Positions 34,985-44,369 are shown, counted from the stretch's first letter. The stretch: 64,000 bases of DNA from Paenibacillus paeoniae (GCF_003388735.1 NZ_QUBQ01000003.1:310001-374000); one strand, 5' to 3'. Program-made: numbers and translations. The notes: generated by a model not told the origin, from the sequence alone.

Positions 34985-36304
34985 ATGACCGGAGGAAATT
35001 GGACGGCAACGAATAAAGTAAGACCAGGTGTATATGTAAATTTCAATAGCGCACCGCAGCCGCTGGGAGCAGTTGGTGAGCGTGGTATCGTAACGATGCC
35101 TGTGACGCTTCCGTGGGGTGAAGCCAAGCGGATTATCACTATCGAAGCGGGAGAAAACACAACGGAGAAGCTCGGCTACCCTGTGTCGGCACCGGAGCTG
35201 CTGCTTGTACGCGAAGCGCTGAAACGCGCCAAGACATTGTTGCTATACCGGGTAAACGAAGGCGTGAAAGCATCGGCAACTCTGGGTGAACTGATTGTAA
35301 CGGCTCGTTACGGCGGCGAGAGAGGCAATGATATTACCGTTGTGGTTGAGGCCAATGCGGATAGCCCGGCATTGTTCGATGTGAGTACGCTTGTTGCAGG
35401 CGTGGAGAGAGATCGCCAGACGGCAGCTCATATTGCCGGCTTGAAGGCTAATGCATGGGTAACCTGGAATGCTTCCGGCAGCTTGACCGAAAGCGCGGGC
35501 ATCCCGCTAACGGGCGGTTCCAACGGCAATGCCGTTAACCAGAATTATATCGATTACCTTGATGCCATTGAGACACAACAGTTTCACACCCTGGCACTTC
35601 CTTCTACGGATGCGGAATTGAAGGCTCTGTTCGTCTCCTTTATTAATAATTTGCGTGACAACGAAGGCCGCAAGGTTGTCTTGGTGGTAGAAAACTATCC
35701 GGCAGCCAATAACGAAGGCGTCATCAGTGTGAAAAACGGCGTTGTACTGGCAGACGGCAAGTCAGTTTATGCTGCCCAAGCGACCGCATGGGTCGCAGGC
35801 GCATCCGCCGCAGCCGGAGCTAACGAGTCGCTCACTTATGCGGGTTATGACGGCGCAGTCGACGCTTCTCCAAGATATACCCATACCCAGACCGTTGCAG
35901 CTTTGCAAAACGGCGAGCTCTTGTTCTCGCAGGATGGCACACGCGCATTTGTCGAGCAGGATATCAATACGTTTACAGCTTTTACGCCGGACAAAGGACG
36001 CTACTTCAGCAAAAACCGTGTCGTTCGCGTACTAGATGCGATCAACAATGATATTTCCCGCGTGTTCAGCTCTTACTACATCGGCAAAGTAGCAAATAAT
36101 GCAGATGGCCGCACGCTGCTCAAAAACGAAATTGTCAACTATATGACGAATCTGCAAAACATCGGCGCGATTCAAAACCTGGATTCCGATGCGGATATTA
36201 CCGTAGCGCCAGTTGAAGGCCAGTCGGATGGCGTCCTTGTGGGACTCTATATTCAACCGGTAGACGCTGTCGAAAAAATCTATATTTCCGTGGAGGTAAA
36301 ATAA
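34985..36304 (+). CDS. xkdK: contractile tail sheath protein (XkdK-like)
   Basis: 439 residues of a phage tail sheath. The N-terminus has the sheath signature RPGVYVNFNSAPQPLGAVG, seen in Gram-positive myophages and PBSX XkdK. The C-terminal domain (DINTFTAFTPDKGRYFSKNR, then RVLDAINNDI) carries the conserved sheath core. The sheath contracts to drive the tube through the target envelope. Its presence shows the particle is contractile (R-type). The tube gene follows directly. Confidence 0.95.
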   Translation: MTGGNWTATNKVRPGVYVNFNSAPQPLGAVGERGIVTMPVTLPWGEAKRIITIEAGENTTEKLGYPVSAPELLLVREALKRAKTLLLYRVNEGVKASATLGELIVTARYGGERGNDITVVVEANADSPALFDVSTLVAGVERDRQTAAHIAGLKANAWVTWNASGSLTESAGIPLTGGSNGNAVNQNYIDYLDAIETQQFHTLALPSTDAELKALFVSFINNLRDNEGRKVVLVVENYPAANNEGVISVKNGVVLADGKSVYAAQATAWVAGASAAAGANESLTYAGYDGAVDASPRYTHTQTVAALQNGELLFSQDGTRAFVEQDINTFTAFTPDKGRYFSKNRVVRVLDAINNDISRVFSSYYIGKVANNADGRTLLKNEIVNYMTNLQNIGAIQNLDSDADITVAPVEGQSDGVLVGLYIQPVDAVEKIYISVEVK

Positions 36305-36305
36305 T

Positions 36306-36770
36306 ATGTCATACATGAACGTACAAGATACGATTAGCGGCAAGCAGGCGAAAGCAACGGTCAGCATTGACGGTATGATGGAGGAACTGTTTTATGCCAA
36401 AACAGGCGAAGCAACGATCGAGAAGACTAAGGCCGACGTGCCTATGCTGGGCAAAACAACGGTGGGCAAGAAGACGGTAGGCTGGACAGGTACGGGTACG
36501 CTTACGCTTTACTACATCACATCCAAGTTTCGTGAGCTGACGAAGGAGTACGTAAAGTCGGGCAAAGATTTCTACTTCGATCTGACTATCGTGAATGAAG
36601 ACCCGGCTTCCAGAGCGGGCAAGCAGACCATTGTGCTGCGCCGCTGCAACCTGGACAGCATTCTGCTTACGAAGTTCGACGCAACGGCGGAGGACTCCTT
36701 GGAAGAAGAGCTTCCGTTCACCTTTGAGGATTTCGACATCCCGGACAAGTTCAACTCGCTTCAATCCTAA
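36306..36770 (+). CDS. xkdM: tail tube protein (XkdM-like)
   Basis: 154 residues matching the XkdM-type inner tube family: GKQAKATVSIDGMMEELFYA, VGWTGTGTLTLYYITSKFRE, FDLTIVNEDPASRAGKQ and a C-terminal acidic ELPFTFEDFDIPDKF. The tube forms the rigid hollow core inside the sheath. It starts one base after the sheath stop. Confidence 0.94.
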   Translation: MSYMNVQDTISGKQAKATVSIDGMMEELFYAKTGEATIEKTKADVPMLGKTTVGKKTVGWTGTGTLTLYYITSKFRELTKEYVKSGKDFYFDLTIVNEDPASRAGKQTIVLRRCNLDSILLTKFDATAEDSLEEELPFTFEDFDIPDKFNSLQS

Positions 36771-36801
36771 GATTTTAAACTTTTGAGGAGGCCATTATTT
36801 T

Positions 36802-37221
36802 ATGAGTACATTGCAAGATTTTTTGAACAGTCACCCTGTAGATAATTTGACGGAGGAGGTTGTCATTTCCGACCGATTCAAAGACAAGGACGGCAAGCTG
36901 ATGAAGTTTACGATCCGTGCGATGAGCGCGGACGATATGGCATCGTACCAAAAGCGTGCAATGAAGATCAATCCGAAGAGCAAGGATCGTAAGGTGGAAA
37001 TTGATTCTGGCGCAATTTCGAAAGCCATTGTCATTAATCATACGGTTGTTCCTAACTTCAAGGATGCGGCCAGCATTCAGAAGCTGGGCTGCTTTGATTC
37101 GGACGGTTACTTGCAAAAGGTGCTGCTGGCTGGCGAAGTCGAAGAATTGTCGAAGGAAATTCAACGGATCTCCGGTTACAATACGAACTTCGAGGAGCTC
37201 GTAGACGAAGCAAAAAACTAA
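36802..37221 (+). CDS. xkdN: tail assembly chaperone, zero-frame product (XkdN-like)
   Basis: 139 residues from ATG after TTTTGAGGAGGCC. It matches XkdN-type assembly chaperones (TLQDFLNSHPVDNLTEEVV, FTIRAMSADDMASYQKRAM, AISKAIVINHTVVPNFKDA). The last codons are GCA AAA AAC TAA, and the A AAA AAC heptamer permits -1 slippage into a 56-codon extension. The short product should be the main form, the classical G protein of long-tailed phages. It lies between the tube and tape measure genes, where this chaperone pair is always found. Confidence 0.92.
   Translation: MSTLQDFLNSHPVDNLTEEVVISDRFKDKDGKLMKFTIRAMSADDMASYQKRAMKINPKSKDRKVEIDSGAISKAIVINHTVVPNFKDAASIQKLGCFDSDGYLQKVLLAGEVEELSKEIQRISGYNTNFEELVDEAKN
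37212..37218 (+). promoter_or_regulatory. -1 programmed ribosomal frameshift site (A AAA AAC)
   Basis: The heptamer A AAA AAC is in register with the zero frame (GCA AAA AAC TAA) and directly precedes the stop codon. Slipping one base back reads AAA AAA CTA ATT CGC and enters the open -1 frame. The downstream sequence GCGAGGGCGACAGCGACGCC is GC-rich and may form stimulatory structure. Confidence 0.85.
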
Positions 37222-37388
37222 TTCGCGAGGGCGACAGCGACGCCAATTATGCGTACTACGCCCTCATGAAGTTCCACATGACGCCTCGCGAATACATGAG
37301 CCAGACCCGGGAGGAGAAGGCCTTCATGATTGCCTGCATCCAGGAACGCATAGCAGCTGAGCGGAAGCAGAACGCGAGGAAGAAGTGA
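37218..37388 (+). CDS. frameshifted C-terminal extension of the tail assembly chaperone
   Basis: The -1 frame is open for 56 codons and ends at TGA 37386-37388. It reads LIREGDSDANYAYYALMKFH, MTPREYMSQTREEKAFMIAC and IQERIAAERKQNARKK. It has no ribosome binding site of its own and resembles the T-type extension that recruits the tape measure protein. The full fusion would run from 36802 through the slip to 37388, about 195 residues. Confidence 0.82.
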   Translation, partial: LIREGDSDANYAYYALMKFHMTPREYMSQTREEKAFMIACIQERIAAERKQNARKK

Positions 37389-37461
37389 TTGTTCATATAC
37401 AGGGACTGATTCTCTTAACAGGGAGCAGTCCCTTTGATCGTACCCGAAAGGTGGTGAATCG

Positions 37462-39567
37462 ATGAGTTCGACAAAAGCTTTGGTTAGGGGACAAAAGCAG
37501 CTGTTAGGCGTCGTTCGAGGCATGATGGGCTCCATGAACCTCGCTGCTTTGGCCGTGGATGGCATGCAGCGTTCCATGATAGTAGCAGAGCGCAAAGCAG
37601 CGGAGCGGATGCAGAGTAGCATGAGCGCTATGGAACGTGCGGTCACAGCTATTGTCACTCCTTTGGATGAAGCGGCTAAAGGAATAGCGGCCTTGGCGGA
37701 GGCGATTGATGCAGCTGGCAAACGTATGATAAGCGTCTCTCAACCGATAGCTTCGGCGGGGATATCTACAGCAATTCAGCTTCCAAGTTTTGTTCCCGCA
37801 GAGCCTCCGGCACAGGAAACTAAAGCGGTATCGTTAGAGTCGGAACGAGCCAAGCTGGAAGAGAAAATCAAAAAAGAGGTTATTCCTAAGTTTGGGGAGT
37901 TTATTGGAATAATCGGCTCCAACATTCCGGATATCAAGTCGATTACAGAGGATGAAAAGAAAAAGACAGAAGAAAAGAAGAAGCAAGAAACCGAGATGGC
38001 TGCGAGTAAGCAAATGGAAGCCATACTAAGCAGTCAGGGTGCCATTTTTGAAGAGATGTCCACTAAGTTGACTGGTCTTGCAGCTCTCCAAATGTCATTT
38101 GGCACCCAATTGAAAGAATGGCTGGATTCCATGCATAAAACGATCCAAAGCGGATTCAACGCAGCCAATGATTCCCTAAGCGGCATTTTGGCCAAAATTT
38201 CGAGTATCGTCTCTTTCATTACGCAATTTTCTTCCGGGCGTGGCTCTGGAACAATGGAGGCTCTTCCCTACGGCGGGTCTTCCAATTTATTGCCGGTTCC
38301 TTATAAAGAACCGGAGAATAGCGTTGTACTGGCGAACAAGGCCACTAGTGGTCTGCAAACTGCCAATGCCATGTCTGCAATGGATGTTATAGAACATTCC
38401 CCAAGCAATACGCTTGCTTTGCCGGCGCCTGCGGTCGAAGGGGCTGCGGCTGGAGCTGATCAAGCAGTTGAGGCGACTGCAGCCGAGGAGAAAAAAAAGA
38501 AGCTGGATGCACTGCCAGGTGTCGCAGAGTCGGTTTCGGTACTTAAAAATAATTTGACTGCTCTCATGTCGGAAAATGCAGCTGTCGTTGGTTTTATGGC
38601 TGATAACTGGTCCGCTTTCGGCTCTGTATTTGATGGTGTTAATAAAGCAGTCAATATTTATAACACGCTACAAATGATCAGCCAATCCTACATGGCAATT
38701 TCAGCTATTGCAATGAGGGTATTGACAGTTGCTACTACTGGTTTGAAAACAGCATGGAATGGTATGAATACAGCAATGAAAGCCAATGTCATTATATTAA
38801 TTATTTCATTAGTCGCTGGCTTGGTTACAGCAATTGTAGGGCTATGGAAGACCAATGATTCCTTCGCAATGTTCTTCTATAGGATTTGGAACGGTGTTTT
38901 AAACTTCATAGATCAAATACCAGTAATCATTAATGAAACGATACTGGCAGTCATGTTGGTCTTTCAGAAGCTGGCAAGCTTCTTTAGTGATTTCTTTGAA
39001 ACATTATTTGGTTTTTTCAAAAAAGTGGCGAATTTTGTTTTAGACCTACTGGGAATAAAGGTGGACATACCGGAATCACTTACGTTTGATACTGTGGTGA
39101 ATCATGCAGTTGAAACGCAGAGAGCAAAAGTGAACAATGCTAAAGAAAAGGCAGCACAAAATGCTACAGACCGTGAAAATAAATTACAACAGTTTTTTAG
39201 CGATCGCGAGAATGAACGTAATAAAGAGAAAATGGCTGAAGAAAAAATAGCTGAAGAGAAAGCTGCGAACGCATATGAAGATCCAGGCACTCAATTTCAG
39301 CAAGATGCGATAGTAACAGTTGGAGGCGGCCGTCTGGACGAGGTCGGCAAAATCAACGATACCGTTGATATCAGCAGTGAAGACCTGAAGACGATGCGCG
39401 AGTTGGCCGAACTGAAAAATATCCAAAACTTCGTTACGCTGCAGCCGTCCGTTAATGTGCAAACCGGCGATATCAGAAACGGGATGGACGTCAGCTCTAT
39501 GGTTCAAGCGATTACGACGGTGCTGCAAGAGGAGATCGCTGTTTCGGCAGAGGGGGTATATCGATGA
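37462..39567 (+). CDS. tail tape measure protein (XkdO-like)
   Basis: 701 residues starting at ATG after GAAAGGTGG. The sequence is long and helical, rich in Ala, Lys and Glu, with coiled-coil stretches (KLEEKIKKEV, EDEKKKTEEKKKQETEMAA) and hydrophobic segments near residues 440-530 (VIILIISLVAGLVTAIVGLW). Position after the chaperone frameshift pair identifies it as the tape measure, which sets tail length and may enter the target membrane. At the usual 0.15 nm per residue the tail would be about 105 nm. Base composition from 38.6 to 39.3 kb is more AT-rich than the flanks. Confidence 0.88.
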   Translation: MSSTKALVRGQKQLLGVVRGMMGSMNLAALAVDGMQRSMIVAERKAAERMQSSMSAMERAVTAIVTPLDEAAKGIAALAEAIDAAGKRMISVSQPIASAGISTAIQLPSFVPAEPPAQETKAVSLESERAKLEEKIKKEVIPKFGEFIGIIGSNIPDIKSITEDEKKKTEEKKKQETEMAASKQMEAILSSQGAIFEEMSTKLTGLAALQMSFGTQLKEWLDSMHKTIQSGFNAANDSLSGILAKISSIVSFITQFSSGRGSGTMEALPYGGSSNLLPVPYKEPENSVVLANKATSGLQTANAMSAMDVIEHSPSNTLALPAPAVEGAAAGADQAVEATAAEEKKKKLDALPGVAESVSVLKNNLTALMSENAAVVGFMADNWSAFGSVFDGVNKAVNIYNTLQMISQSYMAISAIAMRVLTVATTGLKTAWNGMNTAMKANVIILIISLVAGLVTAIVGLWKTNDSFAMFFYRIWNGVLNFIDQIPVIINETILAVMLVFQKLASFFSDFFETLFGFFKKVANFVLDLLGIKVDIPESLTFDTVVNHAVETQRAKVNNAKEKAAQNATDRENKLQQFFSDRENERNKEKMAEEKIAEEKAANAYEDPGTQFQQDAIVTVGGGRLDEVGKINDTVDISSEDLKTMRELAELKNIQNFVTLQPSVNVQTGDIRNGMDVSSMVQAITTVLQEEIAVSAEGVYR

Positions 39568-40259
39568 GCTATCGGATGCAGCTGAGCTTTAACAATGGCA
39601 CTGAAGTGCTTGATATTCAGGTGCTGCCTTCTTCGATCGAGATTTCTGACGGGGGAAAGGGCAATACGTACGATGTTGTAGGCTTGGGCGAGATTAATGT
39701 CATTAAGGAACGCAAGCTGTCCGAGTATGCGTTCAGCAGCTTTTTTCCTGCAAAATTATACCCATTCATGCTTCCCCCTCATGATGATAAAAAAAATGAC
39801 CCGGAGCCAGTCGTTAAGGTCGTGCCGCCAATTGAACAAGTTCGCAAAATTTCCCGATGGATGGAGAGCAAACGCCCCATCCGTTTTATATTTCAAGGCG
39901 GTACTACCGCTTCTGATGTGGTCATTAACACTCCGGCTACGATCGAATCCTTCCAGTGGAAGGAGGTAGCCGGGGGCATAGGTGATATTGAATATTCCAT
40001 TAAGCTGAAGCACTACCGATTCTATGCGGCGAAAAAAGTCGTGGTACAGAATAACGCAGTTGTGCCAAAAGGGGAGCAACGCCCGGATGATCGCGCCAAG
40101 GCGAAGACGTATACGCTTGTGGCCGGAGATACGCTTTGGAAAGTAGCAAAGTCCAAGCTTGGTGACGGCAACCGCTGGCGCGAGATTCAAAAGCTGAACG
40201 GCATTAGCGACGCTGAGACGAAGCGGCTGCAGGTTGGAAGGGTGCTGAAGCTGCCATGA
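39564..40259 (+). CDS. xkdP: LysM baseplate/tail protein (XkdP-like)
   Basis: 231 residues, overlapping the tape measure stop by four bases. The C-terminus is a LysM domain (YTLVAGDTLWKVAKSKLGDG, LQVGRVLKL) near residues 182-230. The N-terminal part (LDIQVLPSSIEISDGGKGNT and SRWMESKRPIRFIF) matches XkdP-type proteins that join tube to baseplate. LysM binds peptidoglycan and probably orients the tail tip on the wall. Confidence 0.92.
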   Translation: MSYRMQLSFNNGTEVLDIQVLPSSIEISDGGKGNTYDVVGLGEINVIKERKLSEYAFSSFFPAKLYPFMLPPHDDKKNDPEPVVKVVPPIEQVRKISRWMESKRPIRFIFQGGTTASDVVINTPATIESFQWKEVAGGIGDIEYSIKLKHYRFYAAKKVVVQNNAVVPKGEQRPDDRAKAKTYTLVAGDTLWKVAKSKLGDGNRWREIQKLNGISDAETKRLQVGRVLKLP

Positions 40260-41227
40260 TTCGAGTGATGATTGACAATAAGAACGGCAATGTATGGGAT
40301 ATTTCTGACATCGTTGGGGACTTGACTTGGAAGACAAGCCGGATCGGCAAAGCGGGTACCCTTGATTTTACGCTGATCAAAGGCGGGCTTTATGAGCTTC
40401 AGGCTTTTCAGATTCAAAACGGTGATATCATTCATGTGACCAAGGATGACAAGCCAGTGTTCTACGGCTATGTTTTCAGTGTTGAGGGAGGCAGCGAGGA
40501 GGCGGTCAAGGTGAAGGCCTACGATCAGATTCGTTATTTGCTGTCCTCCGACACGTTTGTTTTCGAAAACAAACGGGCTTCTGAGATTATTCGAACAGTT
40601 GCCAACAAGCTGAAGCTGAAAGTCGGTCATCTGGCCGAGACGCCATATGTTATTCCTGAGATGGTGGAGGATGGGCAGAAGCTGCTGGATGTCTGCGACA
40701 AGGCGTTAACGCTGACGCTTATTCACAAAGGGCAAAATTTCGTTCTCTATGATGACTTTGGCTCACTGACACTTCGTAACATCGAAGACATGCTTGTTGA
40801 TTTCTATATTGGCGAAGGCAGCTTACTGACAGATTACAGTCTGTCCACATCGATTGATCAAGACACGTACAACCGCATTGTTCTCTATCAAGACAACAAG
40901 AAAACGGGAAAACGGGAGCTCCATGTGAAGCAGGATAGCAGTAATATCGCCAAATGGGGAACGCTTCAGCTCTATCAATCGGTCGACGAGAAAAAGAATC
41001 AGACCCAGATTAATGAGCTTCTTGATCAGTTAACCACTCTGCACAACAGGGAGAGCAAGACGCTCAAGCTGAGTGCGATCGGTGACATGCGCGTGCGTGC
41101 AGGCTGCTATGTTCGGGTATGGATCAAGGAATACGGCGTGAATCAGCCTTTTCTTGTGAATGAATGCACGCATAAATTCGATAGCGCCTCCCATACGATG
41201 GCGCTGGATGTGAAGGTGATTGGATGA
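40256..41227 (+). CDS. xkdQ: baseplate hub protein (XkdQ-like)
   Basis: 323 residues, with a four-base ATGA overlap upstream and downstream. It resembles phage late-control D/gp27-type hub proteins and XkdQ: DLTWKTSRIGKAGTLDFTLI, VKVKAYDQIRYLLSSDTFVF, LTLRNIEDMLVDFYIGEGSL and IDQDTYNRIVLYQDNKKTG. It forms the hub on which tube and spike assemble. Confidence 0.9.
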   Translation: MIRVMIDNKNGNVWDISDIVGDLTWKTSRIGKAGTLDFTLIKGGLYELQAFQIQNGDIIHVTKDDKPVFYGYVFSVEGGSEEAVKVKAYDQIRYLLSSDTFVFENKRASEIIRTVANKLKLKVGHLAETPYVIPEMVEDGQKLLDVCDKALTLTLIHKGQNFVLYDDFGSLTLRNIEDMLVDFYIGEGSLLTDYSLSTSIDQDTYNRIVLYQDNKKTGKRELHVKQDSSNIAKWGTLQLYQSVDEKKNQTQINELLDQLTTLHNRESKTLKLSAIGDMRVRAGCYVRVWIKEYGVNQPFLVNECTHKFDSASHTMALDVKVIG

Positions 41228-41484
41228 GTATGTTGGAGCTGATCAAAAAAGCCGGAGCAGGAGCCGTGGAAGCAAGTAATCCCGTCAATATCCTGTACGG
41301 CGAAGTTGTATCTGTTCATCCGCTGAGCGTGCGAGTCGATCAACGATTCACGCTGCCGGCGGGTTTTTTAATCTTGACGGAAAGCTTGGCGCTGCGCGGA
41401 TTGGAGCAGGGGGATCGAGTCCTCTTGCTTCGGATGCAAGGCGGTCAGCGATATGTGGTGCTTGATCGGACGGTGAGCGCATGA
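41224..41484 (+). CDS. xkdR: DUF2577-type baseplate protein (XkdR-like)
   Basis: 86 residues, four-base overlaps on both sides. It is a short beta-rich protein (VNILYGEVVSVHPLSVRVDQ, then LEQGDRVLLLRMQGGQRYVV) typical of the DUF2577/XkdR family, with an OB-fold pattern. It is thought to form the spike or its attachment. Confidence 0.87.
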   Translation: MSMLELIKKAGAGAVEASNPVNILYGEVVSVHPLSVRVDQRFTLPAGFLILTESLALRGLEQGDRVLLLRMQGGQRYVVLDRTVSA

Positions 41485-41876
41485 TTCCTCAAGGAGGCGT
41501 ATTAAGCCAAATAATCGAGGTTGGCGAACAGCCTTCCCGTACATGGAAGCTGGATGTGGATCGCGGACGTGTGACAGGCATGACCGATGGCATGGATGCT
41601 TTGCGGCAAGCCGTCTACAAAATATTACAGACTGATCGATTCAGGCATCTGATTTACAGCACAGATTACGGGCATGAATTAAAAAGTTTATTTGGCAGGC
41701 ATCCCTCCATTGCAGCGGCTGAAGCAAGGCGAATGCTTGAAGAAGCGTTGACGCAGGATGATCGCATTGAAGCGGTTGAAGGAGTCAGCGCCAGCATGGA
41801 AGGCGACCGGATGATGCTTTCGTTTACTGTAGTCTCGCAATATGGGGCGTTTGATGCCGCGATGGAGGTGAGTTAG
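41481..41876 (+). CDS. xkdS: gp25-like baseplate wedge protein, DUF2634 (XkdS-like)
   Basis: 131 residues. The signature segment LRQAVYKILQTDRFRHLIYS with YGHELKSLFG matches XkdS/DUF2634, the Gram-positive counterpart of T4 gp25. It starts inside the preceding stop region and ends immediately before the TTG start of the XkdT-like gene. It nucleates sheath attachment at the baseplate. Confidence 0.92.
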   Translation: MIPQGGVLSQIIEVGEQPSRTWKLDVDRGRVTGMTDGMDALRQAVYKILQTDRFRHLIYSTDYGHELKSLFGRHPSIAAAEARRMLEEALTQDDRIEAVEGVSASMEGDRMMLSFTVVSQYGAFDAAMEVS

Positions 41877-42914
41877 TTGGATAATGTTCAAACGATGGAA
41901 GTCATTTTAGAGCGTATGTTGGACCGGGTTCCGGGCAGCATCGACAAGCGTGAAGGCAGCGTAATTTACGATGCACTTGCCCCGGCAGCAGCCGAGCTGG
42001 CGCAGCTTTATGCAGAGATGGAATTGCAGCAGCGACTGGGTTTTGGTATTACGTCAAGCGGCGAATACCTGGAGCTTCGTACAGCTGATTTTGGCGTGAA
42101 TAGGCAGCCGGCGACAACAGCCCAGCGCAAAGGGTTGTTTTACGGTGAGAATCAGGCCCCGTTAGATATTCCGATTGGCAGTCGGTATGGAGGCGAAGGA
42201 ATCAATTATGTGGTTCGCGAGCGATTGTCCGCTGGCGTATTTAGAATGGAATGCGAAATGCCCGGAGCGGGAGGGAATCTCTATTATGGCCCGTTGCTTC
42301 CGCTAGATTTTATTAATGGCCTCGTAAGGGCTGAACTGTCGGATGTCATTGTGCATGGGGAGGATCTGGAATCCGATGACTCGCTGCGAGCGAGATATTT
42401 GCATCGGGTGCGCAACCCGTCAAGCGGCGGCAATGCGGCTGATTATCGAAACTGGGCGCAGGAGGTTCCGGGCGTTGGCGGTGCTAGAGTATATCCGCTA
42501 TGGAATGGTGCGGGATCGGTGAAGGTCGTTATTTTCGATAGCCAAATGAAGCCGGCTGCGCCGGTACTGGTGAATACGACAAAGGCTTACATCGATACGG
42601 TCCGTCCAATTGGTGCTGCGGTTACAGTCGTTTCTGCCGCGGCTAAGTCGATTTTGCTCAGAGCTAAGGTAAGACTGGCGGATGGCTATGTTTTGCAGGA
42701 TGTAACAGAGGCGCTCGCTTCATCCGTCCAGGCTTATCTGAGAAGCGTGACCATTGATTCTGATTATGTGAGTATTGCCCAGATCGGGACGCTTTTGCTG
42801 CGTACCCAAGGGGTAATCGATTATACCAATTTGACGCTGAACGGAGCGGCAGCGAACGTCGAGTTGGCCTCGGAAGAGCTTCCCGATCTGACCGGCGTGG
42901 AATTGGAGGTGTAG
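41877..42914 (+). CDS. xkdT: baseplate J-like protein (XkdT-like)
   Basis: 345 residues from a TTG start, five bases after GGAGGTGA. Baseplate J/gp47 hallmarks include REGSVIYDALAPAAAELAQL near the N-terminus, ELRTADFGVNRQPATTAQRK, and DDSLRARYLHRVRNPSSGGN with the following NWAQEVPGVGGARVYPLWNG. It is the main wedge component that changes shape on contact. The TTG start and tight packing indicate translational coupling. Confidence 0.94.
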   Translation: MDNVQTMEVILERMLDRVPGSIDKREGSVIYDALAPAAAELAQLYAEMELQQRLGFGITSSGEYLELRTADFGVNRQPATTAQRKGLFYGENQAPLDIPIGSRYGGEGINYVVRERLSAGVFRMECEMPGAGGNLYYGPLLPLDFINGLVRAELSDVIVHGEDLESDDSLRARYLHRVRNPSSGGNAADYRNWAQEVPGVGGARVYPLWNGAGSVKVVIFDSQMKPAAPVLVNTTKAYIDTVRPIGAAVTVVSAAAKSILLRAKVRLADGYVLQDVTEALASSVQAYLRSVTIDSDYVSIAQIGTLLLRTQGVIDYTNLTLNGAAANVELASEELPDLTGVELEV

Positions 42915-42917
42915 GCT

Positions 42918-44369
42918 ATGGCTTATCCAACAGCAATAGATCGCTATACCGAGAAGCTGAATAAGAAGCCAGACGGCAGTTTTTACACCATTGAAGAAGC
43001 CATTACGCTGACAGATGGCAAATACGAAGGTCCACTGGCCCATGACAACATTGCCATTAGCTCGATCAAAGCGTACACAGGTCCGTTGTTCACGGGAAAG
43101 GCCATTACTGACTATGTTGTATCCATTCCTGCGGAGACTCCGTGGAAAAGGTTGCTGAGGATCTTTTCCGATTCGCCGAAGGTTTATGTGACGTATCAGA
43201 CGCAAGGTGATCAAGTAGAAGCAGACGATATTAACTCTGTTCAATCGGCTATTACGGCTACTCAGAACGAAGTAGATCGTTACAAGCTTGCGAATGATGC
43301 ACTGACGGGTAATTTGAATAGCCGACTGACCGCTGGAGAATCTTCCAAGGCGGATAAAACATATGTGGATACTCAACTGTTAACAAAAGCGGACAAAGCT
43401 TCAATCTATACGAAAAGCGAGACGGATCAGCGCATTCAGAATGTAATTGGCGCGGCGCCTGAGGCGCTGGATACGCTTCAGGAGCTGGCGGATGCCCTGA
43501 ACAATGATCCGAACTTTGCCGCTACCGTAACGACACACCTTGCTGGCAAGGTGGACAAAGCATCTGGAAAAGGACTTTCTTCGGAAGATTACACAGCAGC
43601 TGAGAAGAATAAACTGGCAGGAATTGCTACGGGAGCTAATAACTACACGCATCCGTCATCACATCCGCCGTCCATGATTGCACAAGATGCAAATAACAAA
43701 TTTGTCTCCGATACGGAGAAAAACGTTTGGAATGCTAAGGCTAGCAACTCAAATGCGACCGCATCCACAGCCGGACTTATGTCTTCTGTAGATAAAACCA
43801 AACTGGACGGAATTGCCGAAGGTGCTCAAGTGAACAGTGTGTCGAGCGTAGCGGGCAAGACTGGTGCAGTCACGCTATCGAAGGCGGATGTCGGACTTGG
43901 CGGCGTCGAAAATTATGGCGTTGCCTCGCAAGCGCAGGCGGAAGCCGGGACAGCCGCCAATCTGTATATGACGCCTCAAAGAACGGCGCAGGCTATTGCC
44001 GTAAGACTGAGTGGTACTGGCAATGGAGATATGCTGAAGTCCGTGTACGACACCAATGACGACGGCAAAGTGAATGCAGCCGATGCGGCTGACAGCGTAC
44101 CTTGGACAGGGGTATCGGGAAAGCCATCTACATTCCCACCAACTGCTCACCAGCATAGCGCGGCAGATATTACGGCTGGCACGATGGCAGCAGCCCGATT
44201 GCCTGCGGCATCCGCGAGCGCTGCTGGAATCGTACAGCTATCAGCGGCTGTTAACAGCACCAGCACAACGGTTGCCGCAACGGCCAGCGCGGTTAAAATC
44301 GCTTATGATTTGGCGGCAAGCAAGCTCTCTACGGGTGTTTCTTGGGGACAATTGCGAGGTGATTCCTGA
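42918..44369 (+). CDS. tail fibre protein 1
   Basis: 483 residues. The N-terminal part of about 115 residues is distinct. A coiled-coil-like segment follows, then fibre modules with EDYTAAEKNKLAGIATGANN, VSDTEKNVWNAKA, KTKLDGIAEGAQVNSVSSVA and TGAVTLSKADVGLGGVENYG, shared with fibre protein 2. Such pyocin-knob/fibre modules trimerise and bind cell surfaces. It lies between the xkdT- and xkdU-like genes, unlike PBSX, where those are adjacent. Its stop overlaps the next start (TGATG). Confidence 0.85.
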   Translation: MAYPTAIDRYTEKLNKKPDGSFYTIEEAITLTDGKYEGPLAHDNIAISSIKAYTGPLFTGKAITDYVVSIPAETPWKRLLRIFSDSPKVYVTYQTQGDQVEADDINSVQSAITATQNEVDRYKLANDALTGNLNSRLTAGESSKADKTYVDTQLLTKADKASIYTKSETDQRIQNVIGAAPEALDTLQELADALNNDPNFAATVTTHLAGKVDKASGKGLSSEDYTAAEKNKLAGIATGANNYTHPSSHPPSMIAQDANNKFVSDTEKNVWNAKASNSNATASTAGLMSSVDKTKLDGIAEGAQVNSVSSVAGKTGAVTLSKADVGLGGVENYGVASQAQAEAGTAANLYMTPQRTAQAIAVRLSGTGNGDMLKSVYDTNDDGKVNAADAADSVPWTGVSGKPSTFPPTAHQHSAADITAGTMAAARLPAASASAAGIVQLSAAVNSTSTTVAATASAVKIAYDLAASKLSTGVSWGQLRGDS

